Assembly: GCA_001972305.1 (NCBI GenBank)
Contig: BDDD01006322.1
Span: forward strand, 67,007-131,006
DNA length: 64,000 nucleotides
Origin: Cephalotus follicularis
Taxonomy: Eukaryota > Streptophyta > Magnoliopsida > Oxalidales > Cephalotaceae
Direction of reading: 5' to 3'
Shown here: one piece after another, positions 48,462-59,030 of the stretch
How positions within the stretch are numbered: the first letter of the stretch is position 1
Layout of the letters: every line of letters starts with the position of its first letter
The notes under the pieces: generated by a model
Databases searched by the model: none
Seen by the model: only the letters and a program-made list of their open reading frames with translations
Told to the model about the DNA's origin: nothing
Position numbers and translations under genes: made by a program

Positions 48462-50423
48462 TATTTAAATCATCATAACAATTATAGTCAACACCTTACA
48501 TCTCCACAGGATCTATCATAAGGCATTATACAGCGGAAAACATTTGTTTATAATGTCATAAACTTTTTACACAAAATGTTTTTCATAGCATAATTTCTTT
48601 CTGAAGTATCATTTATGAGCTCTTGCTAAAGCTCGACTTTCCTCGTTCAACCTCTTCCTGGAAAAGTTTAGTTGAAAACAAAATAAAACATTGAAAGTAA
48701 TGAGCACAAAAATAGCTCAGTAAGAAATATCGTAATAAAACCTTATTGAAATTCATTTTCTGGTGTTTTTATAGAACCAGTACATTTCACATTCATTCAT
48801 TTCTTTTCTGATCATATTTCACGAATCAGAACATTTCATAAATAACTGAGGGGTTGTAAAAATAAAGAACCCAATTGAACCATTTCATTCACCGGTGCAT
48901 TATACACTTACCCGATGAACCACTCTTCACTGGTGCATTATACACTTACCCGATGAATAACATTACGGCCCATGCATGTCCAAGAGCACTCTCCGCTCTT
49001 TAATATTAATCTTTTACTAGATTAATCCACCATGGATCGCAATCCAGGCGTTGTTCATCTCAGTTTGTTGCCTTTTCTCATTTCGTGAAAATAATCATTT
49101 CTTGATACGTTGAGTGATCAGCTCAAAGTATTCATAAATAATTTTGTACAACATTTTCTAGAATTTATATTTCAAACGAAAATATTTTAAAATTGTAAAA
49201 TAGAATTTTGTTAAGAAATTGGCAGTAATTTAACATAGAATTTAAGAACTTTACAGAAATTTAATATAGACATTTACCACGAATATTGACAGAAATTTAA
49301 AATACAGGAACGTAACAATTATAAAAAATATATATAAAAAAATAAATCATTTAAATATCGAACATAAAATTGCTTAATTGAAATATTTAATGAAAATTAA
49401 CTTCCTCCACTATGTCAGACGGATATACCGATCATGTCGATGGGAAAGTTAAATTAAATTGAGTTGAATTTCTTTACAAAAAAAAATACTTTAAAAGAAT
49501 GAGTAGAAATTCCTTACTCTAAAATATCACAATAAAACAGTATATTGGATACGTTAGGAAATATCAACGTAAAATATTTTGGAAAAGTGGGTAAAAATCC
49601 TTACTAACATAAAGTACTTTTAGAAGAAGACTAGGGATCCTTACCTTGCTTTTATCCTCCTTCTTTCCTTCTTTACACTATCCTTAGCAGAACTTTCTTT
49701 CTCTATCAGCAAACTCTCCTTCTCTCTTTTTAAACTTTCTCTCTGACTCAGAAATCTCTCTCTCAATTCTTACTGCCCTCTCAGTCTTTACTGATATATA
49801 TAGGTAAAAAAACGCCACCTCAAATTTGTCATTTTCTCCATCAAAGCAACACTTGTTGCCATCAAGTAATTCGTCTGCCCATTGCTCGACACGTGTCTTT
49901 TGCTAAAATTATTAACGCGCTAAACGACAAAAGACGCCGTCATTTCCAATTTTTTTTCTCAAAGTGTCGGAGGTTATGAGTAAAGCGTCGCCGCTTAAGC
50001 CCCAAAGTGCTGCCGCTTTGCCCTCTAAGCGCTGGCTGTTGACGCGTAACAAAGGAAAAATAATGCTTGAAAGCATCGTCGCTTTCTCCATTAAACTATA
50101 ACAAATTGTCGACGCTTTAACTCACAAATTCGGAGTCCATAACGTAAAGCCAAACTGTTGATGCTTTAAAATAGGCAGTCGACACTTTATGGCATTTCAC
50201 CAAACTGTCGACGCTTTAAAGTAGGTAGTCGACACTTTCAACGTTCCAATACGAGCAAACATGCTTACAACACATAATTCAACTCTTAAAACAACCATAT
50301 AACAATGACTTCAACAAAATTTCCAGCGTTAGGGTTATATTACGAGCCCCATAAAATATTTTCCAATCTTAATAATGCAATCATATTTCCATATGACTTT
50401 AACAAAATTTTCCAGTCCTTACA
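48462..50423 (-). mobile_element. LTR fragment E (gypsy, same family as 27868-30676)
   Basis: On the minus strand the LTR starts TGTAAGGACTGG at 50423. It shares the ACAGCGGAAAA word (48530) and the TTGAG/CTCAA inverted repeat (49110-49126) with the LTRs at 27868 and 61228. The other end is cut at D, with about 200 bp missing. A short tandem duplication of GGTGCATTATACACTTACCC lies at 48894 and 48932, and CGTCG-type motifs at 49985-50240. No gene. Confidence 0.78.
49985..50240. repeat. GTCGACGCTTTAA motif cluster in E
   Basis: Words such as GTCGCCGCTTAAG, GCTGCCGCTTT, GTCGACGCTTTAA and GTCGACACTTT recur, several about 20-22 bp apart and others at wider steps. Same core as the arrays in the other LTR families. 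Confidence 0.7.
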
Positions 50424-51350
50424 CATTTGGGTTAGGGCTATTTCTTAATAGTCGTATCAGTATGTCCTTTTTATTCTAGTTTTCTGTCTCTCTCAGTTTT
50501 ACCCCATCTCGGTTTTGTTTCTTTGATGGCACGTAGTGTTGGGCAACTAAGGAATGTTAATCCAGAAGCTGACTCAGCTATTTCACAAGAGGATGCACGG
50601 TATGAGCCAACTGTATAGCGATTAAAAGACTGGCCGAATGAGCAGTAATGGCTAAGTGATCGACCGGATGAGCCATAATGCTAAGCGATCGATCGAATGG
50701 ACCGAAAAGCATATTTGAATAGTTTTTGTATCAAATAGTGGTTGATCGAGATATAATATGAATGGTCATTGTGAATGAATAATGTGTAGATGGCTGCTGT
50801 ATCATTATTGATCGCATCGTGTCATTGAGGACCGTTCTTGAACAAATAGTGATCGAACGGGTCGTTATTGAACGGTTAGTGATCGGATGGACTGTTATCG
50901 AATGGAGGGGCATAGCATGGATGCTTGAAATAGATTGTGAATGAACTAATATGACATTTAACTATCTATATATGCTGGTATGGGACAGTATATGTATTTA
51001 GTTAACCACTTGATGTCAACTACATATGGAGTTTACCTCTACATTCCTAGTGGAGTGGTAAATGGCTATGAATCATAAACGGATATAGATTGTAAACGAA
51101 TATGGACCGTAAACGGATACGAAATGTAATGGATATAGCACGATCGTGGATTGATATGGGATGAAAGTCTTTGGATGATGGTATATGGTGGAGTTACTAA
51201 TGACAAGTTGTGTTATGGCTCATATGGATATGATATGGCATTCTTCACATATTTTATGCTAGATATGCATCTCACATGATCGATTTTATATATATTTGCT
51301 ACACCTCTGTGCACATTCATTGCTTACGATAATGGATATGAATTTGTTTA
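50424..51350 (+). other. Element C interior, left part: possible gag start and repeats
   Basis: A weak primer-site-like TCGTATCAG near 50452 is followed by a pyrimidine-rich leader and a short open frame from 50527 (MARSVGQLRNVNPEADS), which may be the start of a gag and is broken. The rest is non-coding: GATCGA/GAATGG-type words recur between 50620 and 50910, and AAACGGATAT-type words between 51070 and 51125. No pol homology seen. Confidence 0.55.
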
Positions 51351-51469
51351 TGTTGACGAATAAGTCTCAATCCTTGTTTTGATGATAACATATTTGCATC
51401 TAACTAAGTTATTTGATGTGCAAGGAATTACAAGTTGAATATCAAAGTCTAAATGCCATCTGCAGAAAA

Positions 51470-52090
51470 AGAAGTCGACTCCTTTACAATAGCATCGACT
51501 CCTTTTGTAACAGAATTAACTGCAAGGAAAACATCTACCTCCCAGTTATAGCATCGACGTCCGTACCAAAAGAAGTCGACCACTTCCAGAAGACGTCGAC
51601 TACATTCAAGAAGACATAGACTACTTCCAGGAAAACATCGACGCATTCAGTGATTTTGAAGACAGAAGCTACTGTCCGAAAAATGCACCCAAAGACATCG
51701 ATCCTCAGAGAAAGACATCGACGTCCAAGAGAAAGACATCGACGCCTTTTTATAGAGATCGACGACATTTTCATCATACCCAGAAAAAGCATCGACACCA
51801 GCTAAAGAGATCGATGTGACACTCAACCTGGAGATTTCTGAGAAAAGACATCGACGCCTTTGAAAAAGACGTCGACGCCTTTTCAAATAGACAATACCCG
51901 GGAAAGCTGGAACGGCTAGATCAACCACTTCCAACGGCTACCAAGTAAAAGACATCGACTCCTTTGGAAAAGAAGTCGACGCCTTTTCAAGAGAACAAGA
52001 ACCGGGAAAGCTGGAACGGCTAGTTTAACCACCATAACGACTATCAACCAAAAGACATCGACGCCTTTCAGAAAGAAGTCGACGTCTTTG
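51470..52090 (+). repeat. ACATCGACGCCTTTT phased array
   Basis: TCGAC or TCGAT cores occur at about 51475, 51495, 51554, 51576, 51596, 51617, 51639, 51699, 51719, 51739, 51759, 51792, 51811, 51851 and 51872 and further pairs to 52080. The commonest step is 20-22 bp, with doubles near 40 bp. The array sits upstream of the TATA box, in what would be U3. Confidence 0.9.
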
Positions 52091-52180
52091 TGCCAGCAGA
52101 GATAAATTCAACAATTGCAACTCACATTCTTTAATCAAAAGCTTCCACAATTTAAGCAACGGCCATAAATCTTTTCTGGC

Positions 52181-52189
52181 TATAAAAGG
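52181..52189 (+). promoter_or_regulatory. TATA box of solo Sirevirus LTR
   Basis: TATAAAAGG lies about 90 bp downstream of the last motif of the phased array, followed by an A/C-rich leader. Core promoter role inferred from sequence. Confidence 0.6.
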
Positions 52190-52731
52190 AAGCTTGGAAC
52201 CTCAGATTACACACAAGAACAACAACCAAGAGCTACTACAATTCAGATTCAACTACACAATATCAAGAGATATCAAATTCAAGCTATCTAGTGTGCAAAA
52301 ACTCAAAGTGCTCCATATTGCTCAACCAAGCTTCTAAGCTTCTTTCTTTGAGTGTATTTGAGTGTTTCTTGTTGTGAGCTTTACTTATTCATATCAACCT
52401 ACTTGATAGGTTATTGTAAACACTTTTCACATTTACTTGTAAAAGAGGAGAATCCTCTAAGGCTTTGAGGTCAAAGTCTTGTGATTGAGGTCAATCACAA
52501 AATTGTAAGGTGTAACGATTTGCTGCCTTAATCAAATCGAACTAGTGGAAACTCAAGGAGCTCCATTGGGAAAAGTGGACGTAGGCAAGAGTTAGCCGAA
52601 CCACTCTAAAACTCGGAGAAGTTTTTCTTTCCTTATCTCTTTACATTTAAAGTTTTTAAATTGCTGCATATTCCTCAATATTCAATTCACCCCCCCTCTT
52701 GTATATTGCAAGAGTGTTTTATTTCAGTTTA

Positions 52732-53516
52732 TATGGTTTTTAAAGAGGGCCTTTTGTTTATAAACTAAATTGTATAGATTTATGAGACTTGTTATGTATA
52801 AGTGATACTTTAAGAAATATGTTTATTCAGTTATCGATCTGCCGATATGTGGCAGTGCTTATGAGATATGCGTGTTGATGCAGTGGATATGCATGAGTTC
52901 ATACTTGAGAGATTGGAATGATGATTCGAACTTAAATTATGGTTTACTGAGGGCTGAGCCCATTTATAACTGTTGGTTCCTCCTTCGGGAGTGTGGATAT
53001 AAATTGTGTTTTCTTTACAGGGGGCATAAGTCCGATAAACGAATACTACATGCCCAATTTTTGGGAGATTATAAGGGTTAGAATGTACTGAATGGATTAT
53101 TCATTGACATGATTATCTTTCTCATGCATATGATGGAATTGGATATTATTAAGCCCATCGTTGAGAGTATTGAAAGGATTATACTTCGCGTGCAAGTGAT
53201 ATATTTGATTTACTTTTGATGTAGTCAGGTGCGGGCTGAGCCCCATTATGTAGATTGTGATGAGATATGAGAGTTGATCTCCAAACATATAAACTGTGGT
53301 TTATCAGGTGGCATGGAGTCCGATAAACGAATTCATCATGCACGATTTTTGAGAAATCCTACGAGTATGGTTTGTAATGGTTATCCATACTGTTTTAGAT
53401 ATTGTTTAAGGTTTTCGCTGATATGATATGGTGTGTTCCATTGGGATAATCTGTTTGATTCAGGTTTGTAGGGGTTTTAGATTTCGGGATGAAATCTTTT
53501 TTTAAGGGGGTGGACA
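52732..53516 (+). other. Element C interior, right part: diverged ~285-bp tandem duplication
   Basis: Two related units occur. GGGCTGAGCCC is found near 52954 and 53235, and GTCCGATAAACGAAT near 53030 and 53318, so the period is about 285 bp. Each unit continues with CATGC...ATTTTTG.GA text. No protein homology was recognised; the function is unknown. The block ends in the purine tract. Confidence 0.65.
53504..53514 (+). promoter_or_regulatory. Element C polypurine tract
   Basis: AAGGGGGTGGA, preceded by a T-run, ends two bases before the TGTAAGATCC start of the right LTR, the usual gypsy arrangement. Confidence 0.85.
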
Positions 53517-56152
53517 TGTAAGATCCTGTTTTTTTCGTATAAAATTTTTGGGCTTTTTATGCTATTTTGTGTGGGCTGTCGATTTTTTTTTCAGTATGTG
53601 GACTGCCCATTTTCGGTCTGTTTTGCTCTTGGTTGGGCTCAGTGGGTTTTAGCCTTAGCCTAATAGGTTTTGATATCAAGTCTATGAATAAATAAAACAA
53701 TTTTGGCTTTTTTTTTATTTAAGTGTTAAAACCATTTTAAGCATTTTAAAAATAATAAAAAAAACCCTATTTATATTTATTTCTCTTTTTTCTCCCACAC
53801 TCTCTCTCTCCCGCCACCCTCTTTCCCGCTCTTTCCCACTCAGCCTCTGCCGTCGGCGTCGGTACCAATATGACATTGGCGAAGGCACCGGTCAAACCCC
53901 CACGGCCTCCTAAGTCCAACGGACCCAACCCCCACGTCGGACAACGGCCCGTTTTGCGTGCACGACATCTTCTCTCCCCGCCGCTGTCCAATGCCATAGC
54001 TCCATCTCCGGTGACCGTCACGACAAGAAAATCACATATTCGGCATCCTGGCATCGATATGAAGCGAACCCGACCAGCCCTGACCCTTGGTGAAGCCGGC
54101 AACACAGATCGGTGGCAAAGTCAACCGTGATCAAATGTGTTCGTTCCGGCCAAATACGGCGGCGTCGTGGAAAACGCACCCCGGATATGTGATCCCCGAC
54201 CTCCAACGCTTCAGTTCCGCCCTTTCCAGTGTGTGACCGGCGACCGCACGTGACAGACAGGTGTCGGCCAATGGCGACGTGTGAGCCCACGAGCGGTAGT
54301 CTCCAGCGACACATTTTTGACAGTTTCTGACTTCGTTCTCCGCATAGGTGTGATCCATTCTGAATCCGCAACGTGATTCTGACTCTGTTCTCTACTCTGT
54401 CTGCTTTCGGTAAATTCTGAACTCTGATCTGTTAAATTCTGTTTTTTGTTGAATTATGTATTTCTGTAATCGTTTTACGATATTATGAGTTGAACCGGTT
54501 TTATGATTCTAAATTGGATAACCTGGATGACCGCTTGAACTTAGTGAATTCGAAATTTATGTTTCGATGACATTTCTGCAAATTGGACTTATTAAACCTA
54601 TCATTATTATATGGTCATGATCAGTGTACAGTGACCCATGAGTTGAGGTTTGATTTTATTTCAAGTCCTTATGAGAACGATTTTATTTCTGTTAGATATT
54701 TGCAACAACCGAGGAGCAGTCTAGAGAAGTCTAGATATATATTCTTGGGGTTGTTTTGGTGATTGCATGAGGCATAGATGTTTCATTCCTTGATACCCTC
54801 CTATTGATTTTATTATAGTAAAAAGTTAGTTTTACTTTTATGAATAAAGTATGGATTCTTCGTCCTTGGTTATCATCCTTTGTTTTGGGTTTTCATAAAT
54901 TCAGTTTTTTTCTGTTATGAATAAGTACAGATATTCTGCTCTTTGCTACTCCATTCGATTTTATCGAAACAAAATCAGTTTTGGACATCTGAATTATTTG
55001 AAATGAATTCAGTTTTATTAATATGTTTTCTTTGGCTTTGTGAACTATGTATATTTCATATTTTGATATGCTTCGAAATAAACTCAATCTGATATGTTAC
55101 GGAAACGAATATTTTCTAGCTTTATAAATTCAGCTGTGATATGTTTACAAAAGGTTATGCAAATGTCTCTTTATTGTGAAAATAAAAGAGTGCTTTTCGA
55201 TTATGAAAGTATGCGTTATGTGAGACTATATCGTTTGAAAATGATTTATGAATACGTGTTGGAAAACCTTTCTATGTGTTTTAATTGATTTTGATGAAAT
55301 CAATGTTTTTGAAATGGTGAAATACTGATCTTTTGTACCCACCTATGGGGCGTACCATAGGCATGTCGTAGGCCTGGCACGGGGACATGACACTTTCCGT
55401 AACGGTGTGATTAGTTTACGGCGTCTCTCTGTGATATCCTTGGATAGGATTTGTGATAGAGGCGTATGAATCGATCCTAGTTATATGTTATGTGATATGT
55501 AATGATATGGGAATTGTTTGTGTAGTGCTGTACACTTCAATTCTATTGGCAATGTGGATGTCGCGAATCCCTTGCTATATGTGTTTCTGATATGTGATAT
55601 GTTATGATGCTCAGTTATGGAATAAATTTTTTGGGAAGGTATGCTTTATGTTTTCAAATCTATAAATTGGTTTATATGTTTTGCCGTGGGCATTTACAAG
55701 GGATGTTTAAACTGAATTGCTGTCTAAGAATTCTGCTTTGAAGTACTTTTGAATTCTTACTACTTTAAAGTATCGCTTATTGTTTTTACATTCTATATTT
55801 ATACTGAGGTTTGCTCAGCCGCGTCTTTGTTTCCATGCGGCGGGTAATCAGGAGCAACGGGGCAATGTGAGACAAGAGTGACTCCCTTATGTTTGAGGAT
55901 CCTCTAGGAGTTGATCCCACTATGTTTTGTGTTATCTAATGGTCATTGTAGGGCCTGTTTTTATGAATAATATATTAGTTTCAGTTTATGACTTTTGTAT
56001 TATGAATAAATATTCAGTTTATGATCAGTTTCAGTATACTATAAGTTAAGTTTCAAACCATCACATTTTTAATAAAGCTGAGCCTTTTATTATGTTATCT
56101 TATGTTTCTGTATTATGACGTGTAAGGGCTCCCACAGCTCGGGGGTGTTACA
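53517..56152 (+). mobile_element. Element C 3' LTR
   Basis: The 2,636-bp LTR runs TGTAAGATCC...GGGGGTGTTACA. It matches the left LTR remnant (40347-40933) and, more distantly, the fragment at 11563-13736. It has no phased GTCGAC array. Antisense open frames near 53770-54370 recur in the other LTR only because the LTRs are copies; no known domain. Confidence 0.9.
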
Positions 56153-57340
56153 TGAGAGGTGTAACGTGGCCTACGAATATGTATTTTGCTGGACTTTAAT
56201 CATTTCCAAGGAAGTGAGTTCGAGCTGCACCATAAATAGAATGTTCCGGGTCAAGGGGTAATTTTGTTATTTATGAATTATTGCGTAATGCATAATTCAT
56301 GGAGAGAGAGAATATTTGGCCCTAACCCTAGCCTAGGGTGGCATGTTAATGGCCCGGCCCAAGTGGAGCCAATTGATGGTTCAAGTGTAACTTTAAAGTT
56401 ACTAATTAGTTGGATTATAATTTTACTAGTTAGTTGACTTGTCAATTATTCTAGAAGCTAAGTGACGTATGCATACTTACTTGCCTCATTTTACTCTTAC
56501 TTTGGTCGGCCAATGAAGAGAAAAAAGAGGAAGTGTGATGATTAATTTCTATTGGTTATAAGTTAAAGTGATATAGAGATATTTCTATCTCTCATAAAGG
56601 CACATGGCATCACACCATTTTGAAAGTAAGTGTTATTAACTTATTCTCTTCTTTTCTCTTAACATAGCCGTCTCTCTCTTTTCTTTCTCTTCTCCATTTT
56701 CAACCGTGCTTGATGCTCACCTTTCATGGTGATTTAGAGCTCCGTAGCTCAAAGAGAAAGAAGCAAAGTTACCCTCCATCTCACCCTCTAAAACTCTTAT
56801 TAGGTGTAGATTTGCATTTAATCTCTTCCTAATTTGAGGTAGGTTTATAGAACGTTAAATCAGTCACTTTTCCTTCATAAAACCTTCATGCCACCCCCAA
56901 GGAAGCATTATTTGTGAAGGAAGATTTCATGGTATCAAGGTTGAAGGACACACCAAATTTGAAGTGAAGGAGATAAAGAATTTTAGTAAGAATTTCTAAC
57001 TTCTCTTTACTTCAATTTGCCAAGTGGTGTGTGTGTTGGATGCAATGGCTTTGCTGAGCCATTACCCTGTTTTACCAGGTTGTATTTGTGTGTTTTAGTG
57101 CAGGTTTAATGTGTTTCAAAACCCTTAGGATAGGGTTTTAAGGTTTGGAATCAATGGTGGATCAATTGGGGTTTGTGTGCACCGTGATTGTATTTAGGAA
57201 TATGACAATTCCTTATTCCCTAGCAAAATCCGAATCTTGCATGCTTAGGAACCTGCCAAGGATTCAATTAATTGTCCAATTAGGAACCCCAATGTCCTGA
57301 ATGTTTTTCTTCCACTACTTTCCCAATTTCCAACATGGTT

Positions 57341-57583
57341 CACACCATTGATGATCCAATATCTTTATATTCTGACAACAAAGGCCAAGGAAGCTTGATG
57401 CACCAAAGGTCTGAACACATATTGTAGCGCTACCATTTGATTAGAAAGATCATTGAAAGAGGAGATATCAGAGTAAATCGAGTACCAGAAGAAGACAAAA
57501 TATCATACCCCTTTAACAAAGCCTTGTCGAAGAGTGTCTTCGACAAACATCTTTCTGGGATGGGTGTGAGATACATGGGTAAC
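57341..57583 (+). pseudogene. Element A RNase H end
   Basis: Plus-strand copia text: DDPISLYSDN, RYHLIRKIIERGDIRVNRVP, ALSKSVFDKHLSGMGVRYMGN. This is the usual C-terminus of copia pol, and the reading continues from 39196 across insertion G. Fossil. Confidence 0.9.
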
Positions 57584-57606
57584 TAATTTCCGCACTTGTG
57601 GGATAT

Positions 57607-57808
57607 TTTTAAGGATAAGTCCTACGAGCCAGGTTATCTTGTAATAACAATAGTTTGTAATAAACTTTATAGTTCCATAAAGGATATGCTTCATTATAAT
57701 CAATGGAAATTGTTCATTTATGTATGTTTGCATATATATAATTAATGAATGTCCATGGAATAAAGTTTGATAACTAAGATCATGATGAGATCATGTTGTG
57801 AGACTTAG
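57607..57808 (+). mobile_element. Element A 3' LTR (start)
   Basis: After the pol end, a decayed purine-rich GTGGGAT tract is followed by TTTTAAGGATAAGTCC, the expected place of the right LTR. Text such as AACTAAGATCATGATGAGATC is common in copia LTRs. It is interrupted at 57809 by another LTR. Confidence 0.6.
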
Positions 57809-58930
57809 TGTTGGGTATGGGGCATACCCGATGGTCGAAAATGGACCTAATCCTAGGCATTCTACTATGGAATGTACAACGATGTTAAGGGGTGTATTTT
57901 TAAAATTTTGACGCAGCGGAAAGAACCCCTCTATGCCTAGGCTTTACTAATTCTAAATTAGATAATGCTAACATTCATAAAGTCCATAACCAACACACTA
58001 ACTACAAAGGATCACCATACCAAAAACACAACCAAATACATCACATTAACATGCTAATATGATAAACAAAGAAAAACACAAAGAGAGTAGTTAACGAGCA
58101 TTATCAAAATGGTTGCTCCTTCTCTTTGCCGCTACTAGCTTGGGAAGCTCCCTATTGAGACTCTATGTCACCACCATCAACTAGCTAGCAAACCCCTTTG
58201 ATCTTTCTCCTTGAAAAATTTGGCCAGACGAAGAAAAAGAAACCCTGGGTTTCTAACACTCTAAATCAAGCTACAATTACACCATGTAAGCTCTCCCAAG
58301 ACAAAGATTGTCTATAGGGAAAGCTAGCTGGGTAAGTGCTTGAAACCCTAACCTATTTGCCAAAAAAAGGTAAATCAATATTGACAAGAGAATATCAATC
58401 TTGATCCATCCTAAGTAGCTACTAGGTCTTGGTGAAGAAAATCAAAAGGGAAGAAAGAAGAATCAAGCTCTAAACTTGTAAGATTGAGATGGAGAAGCAA
58501 AACCCTAGGTTTTCTCTCTTTCTCTTTTCTGTCTCTCCCTCTACCTCTTCCTTGAAGAAATGAGAGTGTCACACTTATTCTAAAAGCCAAGTTCCCTTTA
58601 TATATTAGTTAAATAAGACCATATAAGTAAGGTTTTGACAAGTGTTAACCATCTAATGGTGACACATCTCACACAGTCCACTAGCAAATATGTAATTTTA
58701 TAAATGATCACCAAGACATAAATGTCCAACATTTATTGAGATACCATTCTCGGGTAGGGACCCTAAAATCCTGGTTATTATCGGTAGTGTTGATAATTTA
58801 CGGAAACACCCCCAAGGTTTGGTTTAGCCATTCTAAATAGTTTCAGACATATTTCAATGCATCCAGACTAATAACAAATATTATCCAGGTGAGAAATTAA
58901 TCTAATTAATTTCCTCATTGATTATCACAC
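57809..58930 (-). mobile_element. LTR-like insertion in element A LTR
   Basis: The plus strand begins TGTTGGGTATGGGG. Read on the minus strand the block has a TATA-like AATATATAAAG near 58600, followed by a pyrimidine-rich leader and ends CATACCCAACA, so it looks like an LTR in minus orientation. I could not fix the right edge or a matching duplication (CTTAG on the left). No gene. Confidence 0.45.
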
Positions 58931-59030
58931 ACTTCTGTAACGCATGACTTTTCCCTATCGATGGTTAACATGTACAATAATCCCTCATCATACTTGACCC
59001 CAACTAAGGTCAGGGTATAGACACGTATCA
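58931..59030. other. Unassigned sequence before element H
   Basis: Short stretch between the LTR-like block and the start of H. It may be the rest of element A's LTR. I see no gene or clear repeat. Confidence 0.3.

Larger units (their letters stand above)
51351..52726 (+). mobile_element. Solo Sirevirus LTR in element C
   Basis: A single 1,376-bp LTR begins TGTTGACGAATAAG and ends TTTTATTTCA, flanked by GTTTA at 51346-51350 and 52727-52731. The start (TCTCAATCC...GATGATAAC) matches Sirevirus LTRs, including the one at 2367-3595 in reverse. It carries a TATA box at 52181 and a long TCGAC array upstream of it. No internal region, so a solo LTR. Confidence 0.93.
40347..56152 (+). mobile_element. 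Gypsy element C without pol (LARD-like), heavily nested
   Basis: Plus-strand LTR starts are TGTAATATCC at 40347 and TGTAAGATCC at 53517. The right LTR ends GGGGGTGTTACA, and TGAGA flanks both sides (40342-40346, 56153-56157). The interior left after removing D, E and the Sirevirus solo LTR is only about 1.7 kb. It holds a possible gag start, degenerate repeats and a purine tract, and no pol. Either it was a non-autonomous large retrotransposon derivative, or D and E came with a large deletion. Its target reads ACACCTGAGAGGTGT, a palindrome. Broken. Confidence 0.85.
39197..57335 (+). mobile_element. Solo-LTR-like element G, split by element C
   Basis: The element begins TGTTAGAGTATGG and ends TTTCCAACA and is flanked by TGGTT at 39192-39196 and 57336-57340. 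Its own sequence (39197-40346 plus 56158-57335, about 2.3 kb) has no coding sequence and no terminal direct repeat. The short TGTT...AACA ends suggest a copia-type LTR. Best read as a large solo LTR; a short non-autonomous element is possible. A pyrimidine-rich stretch near 56660-56700 resembles a transcribed leader. Its target GGTGTGGTTCACACC is palindromic. Confidence 0.8.
639..59030 (+). mobile_element. Outermost Ty1/copia element (A), split by nested insertions
   Basis: Copia homology runs on the plus strand in the order integrase, RT, RNase H, right LTR, but in separate blocks (639-2366, 38729-39196, 57341-57583, LTR from about 57607). The gaps are filled exactly by the Sirevirus at 2367-38723 and by G at 39197-57335. 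Both are flanked by 5-bp duplications, and homology stops at one edge and resumes at the other. The gag, protease and left LTR lie outside the window. The right limit is uncertain because another LTR sits in its LTR. The element is heavily broken (well over ten breaks besides the insertions), so it is the oldest in the window. The lineage within copia is not clear to me. Confidence 0.75.

Noticed and set aside
50731-50913. Minus-strand open frame with repeated Ile/Thr/Ser words
   Set aside because: It is the translation of degenerate GATCGA/GAATGG-type DNA repeats in element C, not a protein gene.
53767-54371. Antisense open frames that also occur at 40594-40916
   Set aside because: The similarity comes from both being copies of the same LTR of element C; they lack a domain and the frames differ.
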